Shown: positions 45,354-55,702, numbered from the stretch's first letter. The stretch: DNA of 64,000 nucleotides from Dastarcus helophoroides (GCA_028583605.1 CM053329.1:37261992-37325991); one strand, 5' to 3'. The notes: generated from the letters alone by a model not told the origin. A program made the numbers and translations.

Positions 45354-47586
45354 CAGGGTGTTACAAAAGTCCGGGCCGCTACTTCAGGAGCATATTCTAC
45401 ACATTAAAATATGAAAAATGTTAAAATACATTTTTTTCTTTAAATTGCCTCCTAACGGAGATATGACCATTTAAAGATGGCGCCCCTAAAGTGGTTTTTT
45501 TACTTCAAAAAGTTAACGGTTAGTAGCAAAGTCATGAAATTGGGCAAGCAGTTAAAAAACTGGATTAGGCATATTCTCATATAACATATTTTTTAAATAA
45601 GCAGTAGCGTGGTGTGTAGGGGGTTGCCCGCGATTATTTTTTGCCGTAACTTTTTTGTATTGCAATATTTCGACACAAAAGTACCATAATCGTAAAAAGC
45701 AACATTTTTTATACAAAAAAGGTACTCTTTCTCAAAGTCGCTAAAAGTAACCGTTTCCGAGAAAAAAGCGTTTAAACAAAATTGTTGCATTTATTAGAAT
45801 TCGTTTTGCAAATTTCTAATTTATCCACTACTAACTGCATTGATATAAAAATAGTACAAAATTAAGAAAAAAAAATCAAAGCAAGTGTTCGAAATTACTG
45901 CCCCCTGCAGCAATACATTGCTCGGCTCGTCTTCTAAGGGAACTCCTTACTCTTTCGCAAATGCCTGGTGTATTGTGAATCTGGTTGAACCCATTTTCAC
46001 TTCGTTCACAAAGATCATTGATATTGTCAACTGGTGTGGAGTAGACGATCTGCTTTAGATGTCCCCATAAGTAGAAATCGAGTGGGTTGAGGTCAGGAGA
46101 CCTAGCTGGCCATGGTATCGGACCTCCTCGACCTATCCATCGTTGATGATAGTTGTTATTCAAAAATTCCCTAGCAACTGCACTAAAATGGGCAGGTGCC
46201 CCATCGTGCATTATCCACATTCGCTGTCTTGTTATGAGTGGAACATTTTCAAGTAACACGGGTAACTCTGTTTGCAAAAAATGTCTATATGATGCTCCTG
46301 TTAACCTATGATTAAAAAAAAACGGTCCAATTATAGAGTCCCCTATTATTCCTCCCCAAATGTTAAGTGAAAAATGTTGCTGATGTCTCGACTGAATAAC
46401 TGCATTGGGATTTTCAACTTGCCACTGATGCATGTTGTGAAAGTTAAGTATTCCGTTTCTGGTAAAACCCGCTTCGTCCGTAAATAATATGATCGATGGA
46501 AAGTTCTCATTTTCAGCGATCTTATGCAATAGCCAGTTGCAAAATTCTATTCTTGGAGGATAATCAGCAGCAAGTAACCCTTGCACTCTTTGAAAATGAT
46601 AGGGGTAAAAGTGGTAAAATTTCAAAATTCGCCAGGTAGTTACGTGATTTACTCCTTCGGCTAAAGCAAGTTGTATAGTGCCGACACATGGATCTTCTTC
46701 AACTCGCTGAAGCACACGCTCCTCTAAATTAGCAACTTCTGCGTTTGGCCTTCCAACACGTTCGCCTTTGAAAACAAAATTTCCTGTTTCACATAAACGA
46801 GCATGAATTTTCTGGAACAATTTTTCTCCTGGTAGGTGTCTATTAAGAAAACGTTCTGCATAAAGCCGTCTTGCTTCAGCACGATTACAATTTGCAAGCC
46901 CGTACATTAAATGCATATCGGCCATTTCTTGATTTGAATAGTCCATTTTATCAAAATAATGAAAAGTTAAAAAACTACTACACTTACTATTGACAACAAA
47001 AACTGCTAAAGTTTACAGCTTACGACCAAATTTTATCAGTGACACAACGTCAATCTCTGACAGATATTGTCAAGTACAATTGTTTTCTTTACGATCAGTT
47101 TGCATGACCAACTTATTTTTTCTTATACAAATTAGTTACAATTTCGAAGACGGGATAGGATTATTTAAACGCCTTTTTCTCGGAAACGGTTACTTTTAGC
47201 GACTTTGAGAAGGAGTACTATTTTTGTATAAAAAATGTTGCTGTTTACGATTATGGTACTTTTGTGTCGAAATATTGCAATACAAAAAAGTTACGGCAAA
47301 AAATAATCGCGGGCAACCCCCTACACACCACGCTACTGCTTATTTAAAAAATATGTTATATGAGAATATGCCTAATCCAGTTTTTTAACTGCTTGCCCAA
47401 TTTCATGACTTTGCTACTAACCGTTAACTTTTTGTAGTAAAAAAACCACTTTAGGGGCGCCATCTTTAAATGGTCATATCTCCGTTAGGAGGCAATTTAA
47501 AGAAAAAAATGTATTTCAACATTTTTCATATTTTAATGTGTAGAATATGCTCCTGAAGTAGCGGCCCGGACTTTTGTAACACCCTG
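45354..47586 (-). mobile_element. Intact DD41D mariner element, 2233 bp
   Basis: Both ends are CAGGGTGTTACAAAAGTCC, bordered by TA on both sides. The inverted repeats run for about 420 bp (45354-45775 and 47165-47586) with only a handful of mismatches. The single transposase gene is uninterrupted. The small divergence between the TIRs suggests recent activity. Confidence 0.95.
45876..46946 (-). CDS. DD41D mariner transposase, intact (356 aa)
   Basis: The ATG at 46946 (MDYSNQEMADMHLMYGLANC) opens a 356-codon frame that ends at 45876. The N-terminal part (about residues 60-115) resembles the paired helix-turn-helix DNA-binding region with GRPN. The catalytic aspartates are D157 (LFTDEAGF), D248 (MHDGAPAHF) and D290 (SPDLNPLDFYLW). 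There are 41 residues between the last two, which defines the DD41D group. The length equals that reconstructed for the decayed copy in OR-A. With intact TIRs this may be an autonomous element. The product would cut and paste the element at TA sites in the nucleus. Confidence 0.95.
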   Translation of the reverse strand: MDYSNQEMADMHLMYGLANCNRAEARRLYAERFLNRHLPGEKLFQKIHARLCETGNFVFKGERVGRPNAEVANLEERVLQRVEEDPCVGTIQLALAEGVNHVTTWRILKFYHFYPYHFQRVQGLLAADYPPRIEFCNWLLHKIAENENFPSIILFTDEAGFTRNGILNFHNMHQWQVENPNAVIQSRHQQHFSLNIWGGIIGDSIIGPFFFNHRLTGASYRHFLQTELPVLLENVPLITRQRMWIMHDGAPAHFSAVAREFLNNNYHQRWIGRGGPIPWPARSPDLNPLDFYLWGHLKQIVYSTPVDNINDLCERSENGFNQIHNTPGICERVRSSLRRRAEQCIAAGGSNFEHLL

Positions 47587-48149
47587 TATTTCTAAAGCTA
47601 TCTACACTCCATTTTTGAGGGTTCCTACGCATGCATACCCCTCTAACTTTAATTATTACATAATAAGTCCTTATTTGTTTACAGTGTTGTTTACAATGTT
47701 GGTTTCTACTTCTGTTTTACATTACATTTACCTAGTATCTAGTCTAGTTCCTAACCTATCGTTTAATTTATCTAACCTACCCTTCACCTTATCCTAGTCT
47801 AACCTATTTAACCTAATATTCTATTTTACTGTTCCTCCTCTCGTTGTCTTCCTATTCTTCCTCTTGAGTTATGTCTAAGGATGGGTGCTCAATACCCCAG
47901 CTTGTGCCATACCAAGGTACTCAATCACCTTGGCTTCGGATGGTTCCAGGTCGCATATTTGTATGTTACACCCAAATTATCCACTCGGATCTGTTCAAGT
48001 TAAGCGAAATCATATATTATAAGTTGCACACACATCAGAACTTTTGTTGGCTAATATGTGTGCAACATACCCGTATTCTGTTTTCAATTTCTAAGTCAAA
48101 CCTCGCAAAATTGGGTATGTAAACATATTGCTACAATTTTTGTTTGCTT

Positions 48150-48821
48150 CTGTCAAAATTAACCCATAAAGTGAGAACAGTAAAGTATATTATGAAAAAT
48201 TTAGCAAAAAATTATGATTATAACAAAGTGGGCGATACAACATTTCTACTGCAGCTGAAAGGTAAATTATTAATACATAATTTTAGGGAACAGTTTGGTG
48301 ATAGATCAGAAGAAGGAATGTTGGAAACTTTAAAAAAATTATTAAGTACCAGTAAAGACATTAAGTACAGAATTGTGCGAAATGAAGAACAATATGCTGT
48401 CTCCTTATGTACGCCATTTATGCAAAGGTGTCATGATTTGCCTCAAACTCAGTAAATACTATAATGTTCGTCGACGCTAGTGGTAATTATGATTCTCAAG
48501 ATCATAAAGTGTATTTTTTTGTCACACAATCAGCTGCTGGAAGAGTTCCCATTGGCTGCATTTTAGTAGTCAAAAAATCGGTACTTTTGATAAAGCTGTA
48601 GAAGGTCCCAATCAATTGTTTGATGGTAAAATTTCTCCTTCTGTTATTAGTACTGATGATCATTTAACAGAGCGAAAAGTTCTACAAAAATATTGGCCAC
48701 GGGCAAATTTATTGCTTTGTACTTTTCACATACTTAAAGCACTTTGGAAATGGATTTTATTGTCAAAAAATAAATTGCCTAATAACAAAACTCAATAATA
48801 TTTTAAACTTTTTAAAAATAT
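48150..48821 (+). pseudogene. MULE transposase, broken and truncated
   Basis: It reads VRTVKYIMKNLAKNYDYNKV, YAVSLCTPFMQRCHDLPQTQ, then in other frames MFVDASGNYDSQDHKVYFFV (first catalytic Asp), STDDHLTERKVLQKYWPRAN (second Asp) and LLLCTFHILKALWKWIL. These match the MULE transposase domain. The reading stops at the LTR and resumes after it at 49213 (YSKTEEDLNFVRKNFEPSA). Much of the C-terminal part is missing. Confidence 0.8.
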
Positions 48822-49208
48822 TGTAACGCAATGTAAATGGATAGAATAGAATTTAGAATAGAATTGTAGAATTTAGTACGTAAGAAAAGTTTCTAGAAAG
48901 ATCTGATAAGGGGAAAGCGGTCGCGATAAGGAAACAAACGGCAGATAAGCGTTCCAGAAATTTTGGCAAACGATAAGCCTTACCTGCCGAAAAGTTCTAG
49001 AAGCCGGGAGCCAAAACTATATAAGGCGGTCAGCTTTCCCTCAAGTCAGTTAGTTACAGTCAATCAGGTGTAATTAGTGAGTTACTAGTTAGAAGCAAAT
49101 AAGTGAGTTCATTATTCAGTTGTAGTGTTTCGAGTTTAGTTTGGTAATAAAGTGGGTCTTATTCAATTCACGTGTTAATAATCATCTTGAACCGATAAGC
49201 CCATAACA
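48822..49208 (+). mobile_element. Solo LTR, copy E, in the MULE
   Basis: The 387-bp sequence begins TGTAACGCAATG and ends CCATAACA, flanked by ATAT (48818-48821 and 49209-49212). It interrupts the MULE transposase reading. Confidence 0.95.
48940..49160 (+). promoter_or_regulatory. LTR promoter region with GATA sites
   Basis: Within LTR copy E: GGCAGATAAGCG, ACGATAAGCC and ACCTGCCGAAA (GATA-type motifs), then ACTATATAAGGCGG as a TATA box near 49015, TCAGTTAGTTACAGTCAATC as a likely start region, and GGTAATAAAG as polyadenylation signal near 49144. The same order is found in the other copies. It is assigned by pattern only. Confidence 0.5.
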
Positions 49209-49212
49209 ATAT

Positions 49213-49740
49213 CATGTACTCAAAGACAGAAGAAGATCTCAATTTTGTCAGGAAGAATTTTGAACCAAGTGCAAGGATGAGAATTTAAAAAATTATATCA
49301 AAAATCCAATGCTTAGAGAAAATGACTGGCGTATGTATTACAGAAAAACACAAATTCTGAGAGAAACAGATGCAAACAAATTTTCTCGACTTCTGAAAGA
49401 CATACCCCTTGAATGCACGAAAGCTTTGAATTTAACACAATTATGCGACTGTACATATAACTGGATGTGAGGTGACAATAAACAAACAAAAAAATAAATA
49501 GTAATGTAATTTTCCTTTGCATAATAAACCTTTTAAAATGTGACTTTCATATCTTCTTAAAATGTTAATAATGAAGTATTTAGTTTTGTGAAATTACCTG
49601 CTTGCTATTTCTTTAATTTGCAAGTAACTTGTATCTTTAACTGAGAATAACAATGTTGACTAGTGAGTTTTTCTTCAATGCATGGGGAGTAAACCTTCAT
49701 ATAAGATATTCTCTATAATTTATTTGCGAAGTATTCATAT
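49213..49740. other. MULE interior, mostly non-coding
   Basis: After a short continuation of the transposase (to about 49290) nothing is recognised. AAACCTTCATATAA at 49691-49704 recurs at 50063-50076, around the palindrome. Confidence 0.5.
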
Positions 49741-50064
49741 TTTTTTATTCAGTTTATTGGCTTTTTCTTCGCCGGTCACTCCTTTCACAATCCTAAATTT
49801 CAGTACCTTCTATTAAGGAATGGCAATCTGTTTTAGATTGCCGCAAACAGCGATTGCGTTGGATCTTGGTTTGTCAATCGCTGTTTGGGACTCAAAGTGT
49901 TTTTCAGTGTTGAGTCCCAAACAGCGATTGACAAACCAAGATCCAACGCAATCGCTGTTTGCGGCAATCTAAAACAGATTGCCATTCCTTAATAGAAGGT
50001 ACTGAAATTTAGGATTGTGAAAGGAGTGACCGGCGAAGAAAAAGCCAATAAACTGAATAAAAAA
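49741..50064. repeat. Perfect palindrome with 155-bp arms
   Basis: 49741-49895 and 49910-50064 are exact complements around a 14-bp loop. Each arm contains smaller inverted repeats (GGCAATCT...AGATTGCC and AAACAGCGATTG...CAATCGCTGTTT). Its transcript would be a long hairpin. It lies within the MULE and belongs to no family seen elsewhere in the window. Confidence 0.95.
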
Positions 50065-50431
50065 ACCTTCATATAATTATTATATTAAATGATAAAAAAA
50101 TGATGACTTGGCATACATAAGTTGCACACACCTTATATGAGAGAAGTTCCTTTATGTGCGCAACTTATGGTAGCCGATTTCGCTTAACCCAAATAGTTCC
50201 GAGTGGATAATTTGGGTGCAACATACAAATATGCTTCCAGGTCAAAACTTGGAGTTCGGCTTAGATTTTCTACCATATTATCTTATTCCGCTTTCTCGTA
50301 GATTCGTTTCCCAGGTACTCGATCCCCCGGTACTCGAAATCTACTGTTCCTCGAATAAGGACTTGAGTTCATCAATCTTTCCAGTGGCTTGGTTCAGAAC
50401 GTTAAAGAAATTTAGGTTCCGAACCGCTTCA

Positions 50432-50626
50432 TCAATCTCCTCGATACTTCTTGGCCAAAAAACTCCCTTTCTTATCGCTAGTTGCTCTGTTCCTCCATTT
50501 CTCGCGATTCCTGCAGACGAACATTACATGGTCAGCATTCTCGGGCTCTCCACATTGGCATAATGGTGAGTTTCTCTTTCCCATCCTGTGGAGATATTCC
50601 TGGAACCTACCGTGGCCTGTAAGCAG
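50432..50626 (-). pseudogene. LINE C-terminus (zinc-knuckle end)
   Basis: On the minus strand it reads LLTGHGRFQEYLHRMGKRNS, PLCQCGEPENADHVMFVCRN and ends about 30 residues later. The C-x-C...H...C pattern is typical of the end of non-LTR retrotransposon ORF2. The 5' part is truncated at the target duplication. Confidence 0.85.
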
Positions 50627-51197
50627 CAATCCTATATACAGCTACGTAGATGACAGTAACCTTGTGTCATCTTTTTTCTCCGACAAACCATTATCTATTG
50701 CTGCTTCAGATGGATTAAGGGAACAGCAGATTCAGACAATTAATCGGGATCTCGAGATTATTCTGGAATGGGGTAAGAACTATTTGGTAGACTTCAACGC
50801 TTCAAATGCTCAGACCGCGTTTTTCTCTAAGAAAACATCAAAGGATAATGCAACAAACATACTAATGGACGGTAAAATCCTTTTGATGGGATCTAATCTA
50901 TCTATCCTAGGAGTGCAGGTACTACTCTTGGTACGATCATGTGCGCGCCATTGCCAAATCCACCTCTCAGGCTTTCTTTTTGGAGCTAAAAAGTACTTCA
51001 CATCTCATCAGTTATTAGCACGATACAAAGCTCTCAAGTTGGGCCAACATCAAAATACTGTTCTCATGTTTAAAGTTCAGCCCCAAAACACACTTAGCTC
51101 TCTTGGATTCAATTCAAAGAAGAGCGATTCGCTTAATTAATGACAAGAATCTGACCGATTCTTTTGAAGCACAAGAGCACAGGGGTTGATGACTTAT
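50627..51197 (+). pseudogene. LINE reverse transcriptase, second piece
   Basis: It reads SNPIYSYVDDSNLVSSFFSD (catalytic YADD is YVDD), LEIILEWGKNYLVDFNASNA, QTAFFSKKTS and SNLSILGVQV. It follows the first piece at 45343 without loss once the 12-bp duplication is removed. It ends at the TTAT duplication of the next insert. Confidence 0.85.
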
Positions 51198-51375
51198 GGC
51201 TAGTTCTTATAGTCAACGAATTTTGGTGCGCTCAAATCATAACTTCTTAGTTTTTCAGTATTTCTGATTTATTTTAAATGTGGAATGAGAAACTAATTGG
51301 CTTCTATATGGGCACTGAAATTCAACTAGGTTCGAAAATATCTTTTTGGAGAAAAATGCTTAAACATAAGCGAAA

Positions 51376-53675
51376 TTGTCTCTTTCCTGTGGGACGATTT
51401 TACAAAACGCAAGTTTTCTATTGACACAATACGTAAAGTAAGTACATAAATCAAAGAGATTATATCTAATCACAGTAACAATCAATAAAACTTTGCTAAA
51501 ACGTAAAAAGAAGTTGCGTATCTCCCTAATTTTAGTCGATTTTTCATCATAGAATAGGGGCGACACGAATTGTGTATCACATTCCTGTCAGCTAAAAACA
51601 TGTAAAGAATACCAATAAATTGAATAATATGCCCTGTTGCCAGATTCCCGAGACAAAGTACGTGGTAAAATAAAGTCACTGTCGCTTAAGGTTCCACCTA
51701 ATAGCCAATCAGACAATCGCCACGAAGATCTCGTCGATCGCAGACCCGTTCGAGTCAAAGAACTTCTCACTTGTACGGTATTTACGTAAACAATATATGG
51801 ATTTTTTAAACATTGTTTATTGTTTTAACTCATATACCTAGTGTAAATATACCATAAAACATTAACATGTCATTCAAATACAGCGTTCTTGTGTTTTTTT
51901 ATGAAAAACCTCAAAATTATCACTTTCCTGTGTATCACTTGTCTGGATCGATTTAGACAGGAAAGTGATAACATTACAGGAAAGAGCTAAACATTCACTT
52001 AGATTCCTAATTTTCTCTTAATATTGTATGTATTATTAACCCCTTGGGGCCTTTTCTCACAGAATCAAAATTCACTAACCTAAAAAAAAATACCAAGGAA
52101 GAAGTATTAGCACAAAAGCGAGAAAATTAAAGAAAACGTTATGAACGAATGAAAAATGATCCAGACAAGTTAGCTTTCAAAGAAAAGAAAAAAACAGTAT
52201 TATTTAAAGGCAAGAACTACAGGAAAAATAAGAACAATATGTGAAATGACCGATCGTGAAAACAGGTACTGCAGGAAGTCGTGGCGGGCAAGATCTAGTA
52301 CATATTATAAGAAAAAATGTGCTGTTAAAAAGAGTGCTACAGATTTTATAAGAGCAAACACTTCATCAAGCTTATATAGTGAAGATTTCATTTGTGAACC
52401 ATCGTCATCCCAGATTCTGCTTTTACCACTGCAAGAACCATCTTTCAGTCAGTCGCCTAGGTTAAAGGTGGCTAGACAAAAGTCAGTTAAACAAAGACGT
52501 AAGAAAAATAAAGAAATAAAAGGGAAGGTTGACAAAATTAAAAAACTGCAAGCTGAACTGAATAAATACCGGAAGAAAGTCAGCAAATTGCGTAAGAAGA
52601 AAAATAATCTTAAGAAACTACTAACTCCAAACTCGAAAATGTCTCAAATGGCTGATGATCCAACAACTGGAACTGAAGTAGTTAAAAAATCATTATTTGC
52701 CCACAGCATACTCAATTCTGCGAACATAAATGATATTTTGAGCTGTACTAGTGACGTGACACTTAATATAGATGATCCTGATGGTTTGCTTAGCGATCCT
52801 GTTTTAAATAAAGACCCTAAAAATCTGTTTCTAAAAAATGAAAGAAGACTGAAAAAGAAAAGAAAAGCCAATGACAAGTTACACCAAGGGGAAGAGATAA
52901 AAAAATCCAATACTGCAGAGACCCATTCAAAAAAAAAAAGAAACCAAACATAAATGTTAAAGGAAAAAATCAAAAAGAAAGACACGAAAGGGATTCTGAT
53001 GATTGCTACTGTATTATCTGTGGATTGTTACATAAAGAAGACACAATAGGCCAAGATTGGATCCCATGCGTCATATGTCCTCAATGGGCGCAAATTAACT
53101 GTATCAAAATGGATCTTGTATCGTTCACTTGTCCTGCCTGCTTATTGAAAAAAAAACTCTGCAATACAAACCTAAACTAACCTATTTAGTGAATTTTCGA
53201 CTGATTATAATAAAAGTTTTATTGTGATATTCGATTCCATACTAATAATTAAGTACATACTTAAGATTCTTTAAAGTTACTACCTCAAAATAGGCTGCTG
53301 TTTATTTTTGTACTTAAGTATACGTATTCATAGAATACATTAAGTTTGTTGATTATATGATCTCTTTAAGATAATTTTAGCTACTAAGCCACAAAGACTT
53401 GTTTAAAACAGACTATTATTATTCCTAATGCCTTAATGTTTAAATTTTGTAATTCATTATTTCTAAATAAAAAATAAATAAGAGAATCTCGCTTTCCTGA
53501 TTACTTTTTCCTATTCTGGCAGTAAAATAACATTCACATCGTAATATTTTCTAACGGTTTTCAGTCAATGTGTAAATTATATATAGTCAAGTATATATAG
53601 GTCACTTATCATGCATTTTTATACATATTTAAAGTTAGTTTTTGTTTTAATGTGCCATATATCACTTGCCTGTCT
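51376..53675. repeat. Repeated subterminal motif TATCACTTTCCTGT
   Basis: Copies or near copies occur at 51376-51390, 51573-51590, 51918-51931, 51933-51946, 51957-51970 (inverted), 51975-51986 (inverted), 53487-53502 and 53660-53675. The copies at 51918 and 51957 form a perfect hairpin. Clustering outside the coding part suggests protein-binding sites. Confidence 0.6.
52110..53180 (+). pseudogene. DUF7869-like protein, internally deleted
   Basis: Before 52246 it reads RKRYERMKNDPDKLAFKEKK and a stop. From 52246 it is open for 235 codons: RYCRKSWRARSSTYYKKK, a long basic coiled coil (about residues 85-125, KKLQAELNKYRKKVSKLRKK), LTPNSKMSQMADD and KKSLFAHSILNS. After a shift in an 11-A run (52929-52939) the C-terminus is a zinc finger: CIICGLLHKED, DWIPCVICPQW, CIKMDLVSFTCPACL. 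I recall the N-terminal pattern from arthropod proteins that carry DUF7869. The central DUF7869 domain itself is absent here, though a fragment occurs at 59569-60560. It may be the remnant of a transposase. Confidence 0.5.
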
Positions 53676-53851
53676 TAAAATTTTTTTAAAAATTATAATT
53701 TAATTATTTACCATTATTTTGTCTGACCCACAAAACTTTAGCTTATTTAGGTAAAAACCTTGACCTCTGGCCACTTTGCATACTAAATTTAGGAAATAAA
53801 AGTATGGGGTTGAAAACGTCCCGTATTATTCCTCCATAATAAGAACTAGCC

Positions 53852-54157
53852 TTATCTCTTTTCTACAAGTACTATCATGGAAGATGCTCGCGGGAACTAA
53901 TAGGATTGATCCCTTCAAGGGCAAGATTCTTAAGGCATACTAGACTGTCGCAGGCAGCAAATTCCTGTGCAGTCCAGCTTGACACAGTAAGGACTTCTGT
54001 CTACGGAGACTCTTTTTTCTATAGAACTCCCAAATTATGGAACTTGTTACCGAAAGGAATCTTCCCCAAAAATTACAACCCATCCTTGTTTAAGAAGGTG
54101 GTTCATCGCCATCTACCCTTGTTTCTGCATCCTACTCGCAGTGCTTTGAAAGCATAA
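53852..54157 (+). pseudogene. LINE reverse transcriptase, third piece
   Basis: It reads FYKYYHGRCSRELIGLIPSR, ARFLRHTRLSQAANSCAVQL, FFYRTPKLWNLLPKGIFPKN and ends HRHLPLFLHPTRSALKA. This is the usual C-terminus of this LINE type. The final stop and a short 3' UTR with an A tail follow. Confidence 0.8.
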
Positions 54158-54189
54158 TGGGGTTACCCTTTGCGAGTGGATAAAAAAAA

Positions 54190-54715
54190 GCTCAAAAACT
54201 CTATGACATAGAGGGCAGTGTGACATGGGGCGTCGTCTAGATGGAACATCCATTTGCCTGCAATGTCTGTTCTCACGCGCATGACCCTTTTTCTGAGCCT
54301 GTCAAAGACGTCTTCATAAAAAAGCTTGGTTGACAGGTTATCCGAGAGGAACAAATTCTTTGTAGACGATTCCCCTTCTGTGAAAAAAAAAACAAATTAG
54401 CATTAATTTGTCCTTGGATTTGCTCATTTGAGCTTTCTTTGGTCTAGGAGAGTTTGCACTGTGCCACTCCTAACTTTGCCTCTTGATCTCAGGATCGTAT
54501 TCAAAAATCCAGGATTCCTCACCAGTGATTACACGACTAAAGAAATCTTGCTCATTGACGATCCTGTCAAGAAGATCAAAACACTTGTTTTTTCGATTGT
54601 CCTTCTGCTCAATTGTGACGCTTTTCGGCACCATTTTGGCATAAACATTTTGCATGTGCAAATGTTTCGTCAAAATTTGATGAACTGTAAATCTTATGCA
54701 AATAGAATGCAACCC
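54190..54715 (-). pseudogene. Mariner transposase, middle piece
   Basis: On the minus strand it reads FTVHQILTKHLHMQNVYAKM, RVITGEESWIFEYDPEIKRQ, RLRKRVMRVRTDIAGKWMFH and LDDAPCHTALYVIEFL. The first catalytic site is GEES where GDES is usual, so the aspartate is changed to Glu. The piece is bordered by the foldback element and by the LINE. Confidence 0.8.
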
Positions 54716-55402
54716 AGACTAGAAATTCATGCAGCCTTCCAGGCGTGTATAGCAAATCTATAGGTAGATGAACTACCCAACAGTTGAAACACTGCAACCT
54801 AGCGAAGCAGTTGCTCTTGAGGAAAAATTCCCAGAAGACAAGGATTCTATTGCAGAGAACACGTTGAAGATGAACGCAGTTCAGGGAGGCATTCAACTTT
54901 GAAAATCGACGACCACTTCGAACGGGTGAACACTCTTGTGAGATCAGACCGTCGGTTAACATAAAGAATGTTGAGTGAACAATTAAATTTAAACAGATTT
55001 ACCGTTCTAATGCACAGACCAATAGGTTTGAACATTTATTGGATTCGAAGTTTGGAAACCCAATACCGGCTTTGATGTTGTTAGATCTCGTCAGTTTAAT
55101 ATATCAAACTCGAAGGCTAATAAATGTTTCGACAAGTCAGTACTAAATTGACCCATAGAGAAACTATGGCCATCACCAACAATGTCGTATACAAGTAGAC
55201 CAAGATGGACAAATAGGTGACGGTAGTAAAAAGAAATCACACGCTTGACGTCCGTGAATTCTTTAGTACTTACTTGTCGGAACATTTGTTAGCATTCGAG
55301 TTGGATATAACAAACCGACAAGATTTAACAAGATCGAAACCGGTATTTGGTTTCCAAACTTCGAATCCAATAAATATTTAAACCTATTGGTCTGTGCATT
55401 AG
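54695..55402. repeat. Foldback element with 12-bp duplication, carries mariner DNA
   Basis: AACTGTAAATCT (54683-54694) and AACGGTAAATCT (55403-55414) flank it with one mismatch. It shares its tail (GCATGAATTTCTAG region) and inner palindrome (TTTGGTTTCCAAACTTCGAA) with the element at 11413-11760. Between tail and palindrome, 54855-55013 is an inverted copy of the adjoining mariner (EHVEDERSSG to LNLNRFTV). Confidence 0.75.
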
Positions 55403-55404
55403 AA

Positions 55405-55695
55405 CGGTAAATCTGTTTAAATTTAATTGTTCACTCAACATTCTTTCTGTTAAACGACAGTCTGATCTCACAAGAGTGTTCACCCATTCGATGTTGTCGT
55501 CGGTTTTCGAAGTTGAAGACCTCCCTCAACTGTGTTTATCTTCAACGTGTTCTCTCTCTTCCAAAAATGCTTTGTGCCAGCAAATCACTTGAGCCTGGGA
55601 TAAAGAATGTTCCCCATGTTACACCTGCCGATTTTTCCAGCTTAACACAAAATTTTATGGCATACGGTTGCTCCAAATTACGCTGTTCCATTTTG
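55405..55695 (-). pseudogene. Mariner transposase, N-terminal piece
   Basis: On the minus strand it starts MEQRNLEQPYAIKFCVKLEK and, after shifts, passes a REHVED-like part to SEQLNLNRFTV at the foldback border. The sequence is the helix-turn-helix N-terminus of a mariner transposase. Confidence 0.75.
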
Positions 55696-55702
55696 CGTGA
55701 TA

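Larger units (their letters stand above)
47953..50234 (+). mobile_element. Mutator-like element (MULE) with 9-bp duplication
   Basis: TTCCAGGTC stands at 47944-47952 and 50235-50243. The element starts GCATATTTGTATGTTACACC and ends in its complement. The terminal repeats extend about 130 bp with variation. A 9-bp duplication, long TIRs and a MULE-type transposase agree. Inside are a solo LTR (48822-49208) and a perfect palindrome (49741-50064). Confidence 0.95.
45344..50626 (-). mobile_element. 3' end of a second LINE, with two inserts
   Basis: CAATCCTATATA stands at 45332-45343 and 50627-50638, a perfect 12-bp duplication. The LINE sequence itself is 50235-50626 (C-terminal coding and 3' UTR) and 47587-47952 (rest of the 3' UTR). 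The right half is split from the left by the MULE. The DD41D mariner sits ten bases from the left border. Confidence 0.8.
51198..53851 (+). mobile_element. DNA transposon with 13-bp TIRs and TTAT duplications
   Basis: The element starts GGCTAGTTCTTAT and ends in the exact complement, with TTAT on both sides (51194-51197 and 53852-53855). Removing it joins the LINE reading (EHRG... to FYKYYHGRCSREL). It carries one broken gene (52110-53180) and a motif repeated at least eight times near both ends. I cannot match the combination of TTAT and these ends to a named superfamily. Confidence 0.85.
44546..54190 (+). mobile_element. 5'-truncated LINE split by younger insertions
   Basis: The reverse transcriptase reads continuously across three pieces: 44566-45343, 50627-51197 and 53852-54157. 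The breaks coincide with target-site duplications of the two inserts between them. The 5' end lacks the endonuclease. The 3' end at about 54190 has a short A tail (ATAAAAAAAA) followed by mariner sequence. No clear duplication of its own is seen. Confidence 0.75.

Noticed and set aside
44546..54190. A target-site duplication for the plus-strand LINE
   Set aside because: Only short A or T runs are shared between the two mariner joints, so no duplication can be claimed.
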